A stretch of DNA of 64,000 nucleotides, taken from Saccharomycopsis fibuligera x Saccharomycopsis cf. fibuligera. Lineage: Eukaryota > Ascomycota > Saccharomycetes > Ascoideales > Saccharomycopsidaceae. Of this stretch, positions 40,966-48,489 are shown in pieces (within the stretch, counting starts at the first letter, position 1; each line of letters starts with the position of its first letter). Under the pieces are notes generated by a model. It saw only the letters and a list, made by a program, of their open reading frames with translations, was not told the origin of the DNA and ran no database searches. The stretch lies in the NCBI GenBank assembly GCA_001936135.1, contig CP012811.1, forward strand, positions 2,108,001 through 2,172,000, read 5' to 3'. The position numbers and the translations under genes were made by a program.

Positions 40966-43641
40966 ATGGAGGTAGATACCAAGCCAAGTGAGACTGCAGC
41001 AGCCGACAACGGCAATGATGAGAGCAGCGTCAACAACAGCTCCAACTTCAACTTGCCAGAACAGCAAATCTTGGAGAAGCAGTCTGCAAATGAACAGATT
41101 AGTCAATTGCAGTCGGCCAAACAACTAGCTTTCAGTGATTTTCAGCAGTTTCCTCGGGTCTTTGACACAATAGTGGAGGTTGCCGAAAATATTAGCAGCA
41201 GTTTATTTATAGTGAAGGTGAAGAGCGAATCACTGGAGGGCAGTGATGCACAAGAAGAGGAAGATAGTAAACCTTTGGTGATACGTTGGTGTCTTGAATT
41301 CTTTATACAGATATACAGCGATGACCGAGTTGACAATTCTACAAGAAAATCTTCATCGTCCAGAATCCTCAAAACGCTAACAAACCTTATTCGTGTTCTG
41401 CATTGTTTTAGCAAATTGGCCATCTTTCAGCAGCTGATTCAACTTGCGTCACTAATCTTTAATTTTGTATTTTTAAACGTTATTGAGAAAGTTGACAGTT
41501 ATGAAGAAATATGGGCAAACTTGACCGAATTAAAAGGCCTTATACTATCAAAGTTGAATACAGAATATCCTGTCAATAACAATACTAGTAGTGATATGAG
41601 TCGCTTTATTGGACCAAAATTATTCATTATTAAATTTATTTCTATCGTCATTCAAACTCAACTACCTACACCACCAGAAGACCCTAGAAAAAGAGGAAGA
41701 AAAAGTGCCAACAGCAGCAAAAATAATGATGTATCTTCAGCGATGGCTAAAAACCATCCATTGATTAATGAAAACCTAAAGGCTGAAGCAATGGGATTAT
41801 TAGATCTACTCTTGAACCTAGTCACGGAGAGTAAAACCATAGTACCGCAAATCAATAGTGCGATTTTTTTTGTCTTGATAACATTAATTAGGAAAAGACC
41901 GTCAGTGACCACAAAAGTTCTTAATCAGTTAGTGCTGTACGATTCTTTCAAAAAACTGACGCTAGATCTACACACCGAGCTGATTGATGATAAATATAGT
42001 AGAATACAAAGCAAATTACTTAGAAGATTTAGTGATAGGTCGTTTAAGATTTTTTTGAATTACTTGTTCAAGAATAATATCCTCACAAGTAAAAGTAGCA
42101 GCTCAAGTAGCAGCGCTAATGATAATGATTCCTCTGACATGTTGTCCACAAAGTACTACAACAGGATTAATTATATTATACAATATCAGGACAAACAAAG
42201 AAAGGATAAAAATTTAATGAATGATTTACCGGAAGATATTGCTTATTTTGAATATTTAAAGAAAAAATTCGAAGAAGAAAAACAAAAGAGCAAAATTGAT
42301 GCAATTGTTTCCAACTCTCAATTAAGTATAGATGATCTCAAGAATATCAACAAGCACTATCCTAATGTATCATTGGATGAGTTATACTATGATCCTACCA
42401 AGCCATCAATTGGCGGGTCATCTTCATATTCTTCTTTATTTACATTGACTGATCAAAATAACGAACTCAACAAATTTGATGTCAGTTTACTCAATAATGA
42501 TATTTTAACTCAGCTAATCATTCTTGCTATCAACAAAACAAATACAGAACGTCTATCTACTGCTTTGAACGTTATTGGAGAAAGATACAAAACTATAATC
42601 AATAGAAACGGTGAAGATGGCATTGATAGTACTTCAGACTCTCACAGAAACAAACGTATCAGACTTTCGGGTCCCGGTCAAGCGGACCCATTCTCATTGA
42701 ATGGCAACGGGAGTTCAGGTAACTCGTACTCTTCTTTGTCAGCATCTGCCACTCCTGCTCCTAATATAGATGAGAGATCCTACGGTAACCTGATAATGCC
42801 AACTTTCGAATACGTGCTCCCTGAGCCCAAACTGCTTACATTTGAAGAAAAGAAACAACATTTGAATTTGATTATTTCCAACTACTTGAAGCTTGCTAAC
42901 TCAAAAGCGTTGCAAACGCTAATTAACAATCAGGATGAATCTGCCCCAGAAAACAACTCCACTACTAAAAACGGCAATACCGGCGCTGGCGAAGGAATAA
43001 TAAAAATGTCGAAAGTGGCCATACCGAAATGGGAAAAAAATTCATGGGCTATTATACTCATACGGCTTGCAACTAGAGGACTTTATAATGGTGATGACGA
43101 AGGAGAAAACCAAGAGTTGAGTGATTTGGTAAGAAATGCATTATTTACGTACTTTTTGGAAAGCATACACTCTCGCATGGATGTGGTCATTGAATGGCTA
43201 AATGAGGAGTGGTATTCCGAGTACGTGAAAGCGGAAGCAAAGTTAATTCAACAGCAAAAAGATGAGAATAATGGTAAAGAAAAAACCGCTGATGAAATTG
43301 TAAAAGAAATTAGAACTCCTACGTATATCCACTGGACCACCAAGATTCTTGACACGATTATTCCATTTTTGGAGACGAAGGACCGAAAGATTTTTATTAG
43401 ATTGCTCAGTGACTTGCCATACTTGAATAAAGAGATTATTCTCAAATTAAGATCTTTATGTATAGATAGGCTAAGGTTTAATTTGGGATTGCAGAGTTTG
43501 CAGTACTTGATAATGGTTAGACCACCAGTGAAAGATATCTGCATTGAGATGTTAGAAGGTTTATGTTTGACTGAAAAGGATAATGAAGAATTAGTGGCTG
43601 CGGCGCGAAAGTTGTTAAAAAAGTATGCACCTGGAAGCTGA
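40966..43641 (+). CDS. PTA1: Pta1/symplekin-like subunit of the mRNA cleavage and polyadenylation factor
   Basis: Scaffold of the CPF complex in mRNA 3'-end formation; nuclear. 891 aa (S. cerevisiae Pta1 is 785). The N-terminal HEAT-repeat part (about 50-390) contains LFIIKFISIVIQTQ, HPLINENLKAEAMGLLDLLLNLV and KRPSVTTKVLNQL, all with counterparts in Pta1. A Ser/Asn-rich linker carries a basic HRNKRIRLSG patch. The C-terminal domain (about 680-885) has SWAIILIRLATRGL, VVIEWLNEEWYSEYV and LQYLIMVRPPVKD, matching the Pta1 end. CTG at 42832-42834 (residue 623) lies where S. cerevisiae Pta1, as I recall it, has Ser before Leu-Thr, in line with CUG=Ser. Confidence 0.94.
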   Translation: MEVDTKPSETAAADNGNDESSVNNSSNFNLPEQQILEKQSANEQISQLQSAKQLAFSDFQQFPRVFDTIVEVAENISSSLFIVKVKSESLEGSDAQEEEDSKPLVIRWCLEFFIQIYSDDRVDNSTRKSSSSRILKTLTNLIRVLHCFSKLAIFQQLIQLASLIFNFVFLNVIEKVDSYEEIWANLTELKGLILSKLNTEYPVNNNTSSDMSRFIGPKLFIIKFISIVIQTQLPTPPEDPRKRGRKSANSSKNNDVSSAMAKNHPLINENLKAEAMGLLDLLLNLVTESKTIVPQINSAIFFVLITLIRKRPSVTTKVLNQLVLYDSFKKLTLDLHTELIDDKYSRIQSKLLRRFSDRSFKIFLNYLFKNNILTSKSSSSSSSANDNDSSDMLSTKYYNRINYIIQYQDKQRKDKNLMNDLPEDIAYFEYLKKKFEEEKQKSKIDAIVSNSQLSIDDLKNINKHYPNVSLDELYYDPTKPSIGGSSSYSSLFTLTDQNNELNKFDVSLLNNDILTQLIILAINKTNTERLSTALNVIGERYKTIINRNGEDGIDSTSDSHRNKRIRLSGPGQADPFSLNGNGSSGNSYSSLSASATPAPNIDERSYGNLIMPTFEYVLPEPKLLTFEEKKQHLNLIISNYLKLANSKALQTLINNQDESAPENNSTTKNGNTGAGEGIIKMSKVAIPKWEKNSWAIILIRLATRGLYNGDDEGENQELSDLVRNALFTYFLESIHSRMDVVIEWLNEEWYSEYVKAEAKLIQQQKDENNGKEKTADEIVKEIRTPTYIHWTTKILDTIIPFLETKDRKIFIRLLSDLPYLNKEIILKLRSLCIDRLRFNLGLQSLQYLIMVRPPVKDICIEMLEGLCLTEKDNEELVAAARKLLKKYAPGS

Positions 43642-43942
43642 ATGCTAATTTTTTTTTGACTATAGTTACTATTATATTATTGTAGTTTATAAATTAGGTT
43701 CAAATGCGAATTGATGATGCCTACAGGATTAATTCACGACTATGATATATGAGAACAAATTGTTATTCAATTTTGTATAGTCCTATTTTATTAAAAAAAT
43801 ACATCTTTCAAATACTTAACTTTTTAATGAAAAAATTTTTGTAAAAATATATATATATATAAAACTATAAATTTAAAATAATATGACAAACTTTACACAA
43901 CTACACATTTTTTTCTTTTTCTCTTACTATTCAAAAAATCAA

Positions 43943-43973
<31 letters not shown>

Positions 43974-44094
43974 GTCTAAAAAGCACAACTGCAAAGAAAC
44001 TAAAAAACAATTTCTAAAACAAAATGCCTTTAGTCAACAATGATGTCTGAAAAAGGGGGCTAGTAGACAATTGCAGCACCCCAAAGCAATCAAA
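43642..44094. other. Convergent 3' region, PTA1 and DOT5
   Basis: 453 bp between convergent stop codons. It holds ATATATATATATA (about 43847-43860) and a T27 tract (43947-43973). Typical bidirectional terminator/polyadenylation composition; no gene seen. Confidence 0.5.
43947..43973. repeat. T27 homopolymer
   Basis: Twenty-seven consecutive T between the convergent 3' ends of PTA1 and DOT5. Confidence 0.9.
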
Positions 44095-45018
44095 CTAATC
44101 CTCTTTTTTTGTTGATTCTAGTTTACTGTCTTCCTCTTTCTTAGGAGCTTCGCCATCAGGGTTAGTTTCACCGTTAGCTGTAGCTTTTTCGTCCTTACTG
44201 TCTTTTTCCTCTTTTTTAGCTTCTTCCTCTTGACCATAGTTCTTTTCTTCTTTTCTTGGCTCTTCTTCTGCCTTTGAACCATCGGCCTCTGCCTTTAAAT
44301 CTTCCTTTCCTTCTTTTTTACTTTCTTCTTTAACTTCCTCGTTAGCTTCTTTTTCTGGCTCTTCTTTGGCTTCAGATTCCAGCTTACCTTCACTTTCGCT
44401 AAAAGAGGCGTGAATTTCCTCAATTTCTTTCTTACCATCAGCTACACTTGTCTCTGGGCTAATTTGAACGCGACTGATTTTCAATTTCCCATCAACGAAA
44501 ATCCAATGAGATCTCTTGACTCCTGTTGGAGACTTTTTTGCTCCCAAAACGCCGATCAATTCCTTGTTTGGATCAGAAAGCAAGCCATCAAGCTTCAAGG
44601 ACTGTTTGGTGATGAAGTTCTTTTGAGCCTTTGGCAAGTCCGTAGACAAACCGTAAACTTTGGCAATCTTAGTCAACGAGGCGAAATTTGCACTGTAGCC
44701 ACAAGCTTGACGAGTGCATCCTGGAGTGCTGGCTTTAGGGTATGCAAAAACCGCAACAATTCTGTTTTTAGAAGCAACATCTTTCAAATTAACATCCTCT
44801 TCATTTTCATCTTTGAGGGTGATGTCAGGAATTGGGTCGCCAACCTTCAAAAGTTTGGAGTCTGAGGATAAGGATGATGAAGAGGGCGATGAAGAGGCGG
44901 CGGCAGCGGCATTAGTCTTGGTTTTCTTGACAGGAGGAGGAACGGCATCCTTTGGCTCTTCAGGAGCGCTGTGTTTAGCCGCTTGGGCGATTCTGGCAGA
45001 ACGGCGAACAGAAGACAT
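44095..45018 (-). CDS. DOT5: Dot5-like nuclear thiol peroxidase (BCP-type peroxiredoxin) with acidic Lys/Glu tail
   Basis: Reduces hydroperoxides in the nucleus and in yeast also affects telomeric silencing. 307 aa (S. cerevisiae Dot5 is 215). The N terminus RRSARIAQAAK is basic and fits nuclear import. The AhpC/TSA domain spans about 55-215: VGDPIPDITLKDENEE, then AYPKASTPGCTRQAC with peroxidatic C101 and resolving-type C106 (C-x4-C, bacterioferritin-comigratory-protein type), VYGLSTDLPKAQ and RSHWIFVDGKL. Residues about 215-307 are an added tail of Lys/Glu-rich imperfect repeats (KEEPEKEANEEVKEE and similar), absent from the S. cerevisiae protein as I know it. The enzymatic core looks intact. 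Confidence 0.93.
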   Translation of the reverse strand: MSSVRRSARIAQAAKHSAPEEPKDAVPPPVKKTKTNAAAAASSSPSSSSLSSDSKLLKVGDPIPDITLKDENEEDVNLKDVASKNRIVAVFAYPKASTPGCTRQACGYSANFASLTKIAKVYGLSTDLPKAQKNFITKQSLKLDGLLSDPNKELIGVLGAKKSPTGVKRSHWIFVDGKLKISRVQISPETSVADGKKEIEEIHASFSESEGKLESEAKEEPEKEANEEVKEESKKEGKEDLKAEADGSKAEEEPRKEEKNYGQEEEAKKEEKDSKDEKATANGETNPDGEAPKKEEDSKLESTKKED

Positions 45019-45533
45019 TTGTGATTATTGGTAAGTAGCTAATTGATTAGGTATGGGTGATATGATAGTGGCAAATATAATGCTTGCTAATGAGGGAGAA
45101 AGGGAGGGGCTAGAAACAGAGCAGTCTGAATAATTGATGAGGCGGAAATCCGCGCTGTAGCGAGAAATTCCAGCCTCAGCTGGGCAGTACTAAAGAAATG
45201 AAGTGCTTTTCCCGGTGACCGCTGCTTTTCTTGGCTTTGTTTCGCTGCAGCCTCATCGCTCATACTGCAATTTCCAGCAGGTATATGCTTTTAAGCGTCT
45301 TAACATGTACTATTATGTTACGTCATATGATACAAACACCGTATGCTGATTCGAGCTTACGTAGACATTAATATGCATTCTCTCACATTCTCTCGTCACG
45401 TGGACGTGTGTTTTGCCAGCTTAACGCCAGAACGAAAACACACATAAGCCTGAAGCGTAAGGCATTCAATTATTATCATCAGAGTGCTATACACGTCAAA
45501 AGCATCTCAAACCACCTGATATCTAACCCAAAC
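45019..45533. promoter_or_regulatory. Divergent promoter, DOT5 and GAB1
   Basis: 515 bp. It contains CTCATCGC (PAC core) at 45252-45259, GGCAGTA at 45183-45189 and CACGTG (Cbf1-type E-box) at 45397-45402. The GAB1 frame is open back to 45408, but only from a GTG next to the E-box, so this stretch is treated as promoter and leader. Confidence 0.5.
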
Positions 45534-46958
45534 ATGGCAGCCAAAGGCCCAAAGAGAGCTTCTGAGTCAAGCACAGTTATCCCGGTAGCCAGTGCCAATA
45601 ACTCGCTTAAAATAAACTACATATATGTGCTACTATTTGGCGCAGCCATCAAGTTCTTGATCTCATCAATATTCCCAAACTTGCTCCAGTTTTTGGACTC
45701 GTCTGCTGAATTCTCCACCCCTATATCCAGCTGGCGTAGCCTTGAAGAAGGTATATTTCTCCTTAAGAACAATGTTGATCTATACGATGGCGGGGTGGTA
45801 TATCATCCTCCATTATTGTTAACTGCTTTCACACTCCTCAAAGATCTCGTTGGTGATCGCGATAAACAGTGGAAGCTAATTAGTAATATGGTTTTCCAAC
45901 TCACTGACCTCTTAACCAACTATCAACTTCTTCAAATCAACGAGTCATTCCTCATCAAAAATAATGTTTCTGACAGCAATACTAGAAACTTTTATTTGGT
46001 GTTGATTACTTTGTTTTACAACTTCAATCCTATCAACTTCTTGTCAGTGCTTTCCAATTCTTCCATTGCATTCACCAATTTCTTTATAACTTTTGCATTA
46101 TATTCCGTCATTATCCATGACAATATTCCATTAGCTAGTGCCTGTCTCGCCATTAGTACCTACTTGTCATATAATCCTGTTTTCCTTATTGTTCCATTTA
46201 TTGGATTGGCTATTAATTTTTACAAATTCTCAACGCCGTCTGTTACTTACACTCCTCGTTCCTGTGTATCATCAGCGGTTAAAGCCATAATACCATTCGT
46301 TTCAGTGCTTCTGAGTTTACTATATACTAGTTTTCTCATCAATGACTCCAAGTGGAATTTCGTGAGTGCAGTTTATGGAACTAACATTTTTTTTACCAAA
46401 ATCGAGCCAAATATTGGATTATGGTGGTACTTTTTTATTGAGATATTTGAATTTTTCTCAAACTTCTTTATTGGGGTATTCAATATTTACAATTTTATCT
46501 ATATTTTACCATTATCAATTCGTTTTTACAATACAAAGTACTCAAACTTGTTGGTAAATAACAAATACAGAATTTTCCCGTTTGTGCTTTGCTACGGGTT
46601 TGTGATCTTAACCAAACCATATCCAACGTTAAATGATTTCGGCTTCTTGTCACAATTATTGCTCCTCTTAGCATCGCAGAACAATTTTGCTATTTTGCAG
46701 TTTTTGAGATACCCTATAGTATCAATTTTGCTTATTATCCACGCTATGATCCTTAGTCCAATTTTTTACTATTTGTGGATTTTCAGTGGCAGTGGTAACT
46801 CCAATTTTTTTTACGCTATCAATTTGGTTTATTCTCTTGGCGTTGGGTCAATGTTGATTGACTTTATTTGGAGCTACTTGTCATTAGAATACCTTTTCCA
46901 GAAAAATAGCAACAAAGAAGTAAGCTTTAACTCAAAAACCAGATTAACTCAAATATAG
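45534..46958 (+). CDS. GAB1: Gab1/PIG-U-like subunit of GPI transamidase
   Basis: A membrane subunit of the ER complex that attaches GPI anchors to proteins. 474 aa (S. cerevisiae Gab1 is 394). It is strongly hydrophobic throughout with about 8 or more membrane spans. After a 30-residue soluble start, the first span (YIYVLLFGAAIKFLISSIFP) is followed by the family-typical luminal segment with SSWRSLEEGIFLL and VYHPPLL. Later landmarks are NPINFLSVLSNSS, an IGLWWYFFIEIFEFFSNFF span and KPYPTLNDFGF. I start at ATG 45534; the upstream extension has no ATG. It is divergent from DOT5. Confidence 0.9.
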   Translation: MAAKGPKRASESSTVIPVASANNSLKINYIYVLLFGAAIKFLISSIFPNLLQFLDSSAEFSTPISSWRSLEEGIFLLKNNVDLYDGGVVYHPPLLLTAFTLLKDLVGDRDKQWKLISNMVFQLTDLLTNYQLLQINESFLIKNNVSDSNTRNFYLVLITLFYNFNPINFLSVLSNSSIAFTNFFITFALYSVIIHDNIPLASACLAISTYLSYNPVFLIVPFIGLAINFYKFSTPSVTYTPRSCVSSAVKAIIPFVSVLLSLLYTSFLINDSKWNFVSAVYGTNIFFTKIEPNIGLWWYFFIEIFEFFSNFFIGVFNIYNFIYILPLSIRFYNTKYSNLLVNNKYRIFPFVLCYGFVILTKPYPTLNDFGFLSQLLLLLASQNNFAILQFLRYPIVSILLIIHAMILSPIFYYLWIFSGSGNSNFFYAINLVYSLGVGSMLIDFIWSYLSLEYLFQKNSNKEVSFNSKTRLTQI

Positions 46959-47415
46959 CATGTGTGCTGTTGTTAATCTTTTTTTTAACTGTTTTTGTAT
47001 TTTATTTTTCTATATACATATAACAACTTCATTTCAATACAACAAAGCGCCTATAGTGCGGCATTTTAATCACGGGTGTTTTAGTTTCTTTGTTACAAGC
47101 AGAAGTGAAAGCTCGGTTTCAAAAATGAGTTTTGAAAAATCATGTAAAATTAAAAGCAAAACTATAGTACAAAAAGATAACGGTTATCCACTGCTTCCAA
47201 ACAAGTAAACTTGCGTTAACTGGATTCCAACAGACCCCCTCTCTCGTCATTATTAGCACAAAGTACCAAATCCGAACTTTTTAAAAACTAAATCGTTACA
47301 CAATTATTCGTGAAAACATTGACATAGACCTCTGACCGCAGTCCAGAATCTCTTAGATGAAGCGCATCACTAGCACATAAAATAACTATAATTATTGAAG
47401 GTACTCTCCCTTAAC
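46959..47415. other. Convergent 3' region, GAB1 and SMX3
   Basis: 457 bp between convergent stop codons, AT-rich. An 82-codon frame just after GAB1 is T-rich at its start and looks spurious. No other feature was seen. Confidence 0.45.
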
Positions 47416-48036
47416 TTATTCCTTCATTTGAACATCTTTCTCATCTTCTTTCTTCTGCACCTCTTCTTCAGTAACTTCCTGTACTTCTTCACTTCCATCT
47501 TCTTCCTCATCGCCTGCATCCTCGGGCACTGATTCCCCTATAAACAATACATTATTGCATCTGATGAAAATTTCTCCTATTCTACCTTGTTCTTTGCCAT
47601 CGATGTATTCCACCGCATCGTCAACTTGTAAGTTCATGTAGTTGTCTACTGAGAGCAAAGTGCCACGGTATTCCGTCTTATTCCATTTTAAGCGCACAGA
47701 AACAGGACGATCAATGAGAGACTTGAGAAATGGTTTTGGGTTCACTGGTCTAACAAGCTATATTTTATGTTAGTATTTTCATATATAGTTCAATGGTTCA
47801 TGGAGGCTGTTATGAATATAATGCTGAATATGCAGTTTACACCGTGCTGACAGAGGCAGAATCTCAAAAAGCCAATACTTAATAAATATCTTTTTGTTTT
47901 TCGACAACAACTTGTGGTATAATAAATGGAAAGATTATTATTTGGTATTCTCGCTGTTTTCACAATTCAAATTATTTTCTAAGTGGAAGCATGTCAAAAC
48001 AATTTTAAATAATGACAATGTTCAACTTACCGACAT
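47416..48036 (-). CDS. SMX3: Sm protein F, two exons with a 6-bp first exon
   Basis: A core Sm-ring subunit of the U1, U2, U4 and U5 spliceosomal snRNPs. 115 aa after splicing: exon 1 48031-48036 (ATG TCG only), exon 2 47416-47757. The 273-bp intron has donor GTAAGT, a perfect TACTAAC branch (minus-strand sense of 47769-47775) and acceptor TATAG; both exons are in phase 0. The product begins [16 protein letters not shown], matching yeast SmF. Sm1 ([23 protein letters not shown]) and Sm2 ([11 protein letters not shown]) are complete. An acidic tail of about 35 residues (Glu/Asp-rich) is longer than in S. cerevisiae (86 aa). Without the intron the first codon would be a GTG. It is itself a spliceosome component encoded by an intron-containing gene. 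Confidence 0.94.
47758..48030 (-). other. Intron of SMX3 (273 bp)
   Basis: GTAAGT donor directly after ATG-TCG, TACTAAC branch 11 nt before the TATAG acceptor. No protein-like frame inside. Confidence 0.92.
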
Positions 48037-48489
48037 GACTTCTTATTATATTGATGTGCTAGTGGCGTAATTTTTTTTTCCGAAACCCACTTTCAAAAAT
48101 GCTATATTAGCTTATCACTAGCTCTTATCCAACGTTGTGTGTGATTGAGTAAATATATTGTATGGTATGGAATGAAATCCTGTCTGTCATGTCCAGTATC
48201 TCTCTTCTCTCACTAGTGCCTCCGCGCTTTTGTTTTTGTTTTTCAGAATTTTCTCTTGCTGCACAATTTTGTATGTACAGCACGTGAGCATCCCAGAAGC
48301 GCTTCTGTTGGAGCAGATCTCCCTGATAGCGAACATGTTAACGCATTAAAGTGCTACTGGTCATCTAAACCGAGCTCCTCATTTTAATATCAAATTTCAT
48401 GGACATTATCCGAATTTCTACTTGATTTGGCTTATTCAACTATACTAAAAGTTCATTCATTCTTTGTTTCATAGCATCAAAGCGCTTTA
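48037..48489. promoter_or_regulatory. Divergent promoter, SMX3 and the acidic-repeat gene
   Basis: 453 bp between divergent starts. It includes CACGTG at about 48281-48286 (within GCACGTGAGC) and AGAAGCGCTTCT at about 48296-48307, a 12-bp perfect palindrome. No coding frame of protein character. Confidence 0.45.

Noticed and set aside
45408-45533. N-terminal extension of GAB1 to 45408
   Set aside because: First codon is GTG beside a CACGTG promoter element; the first ATG at 45534 gives a normal Gab1 start.
46960-47208. 82-codon frame after GAB1
   Set aside because: T-rich start immediately behind the GAB1 stop, no domain character; 3' UTR sequence.
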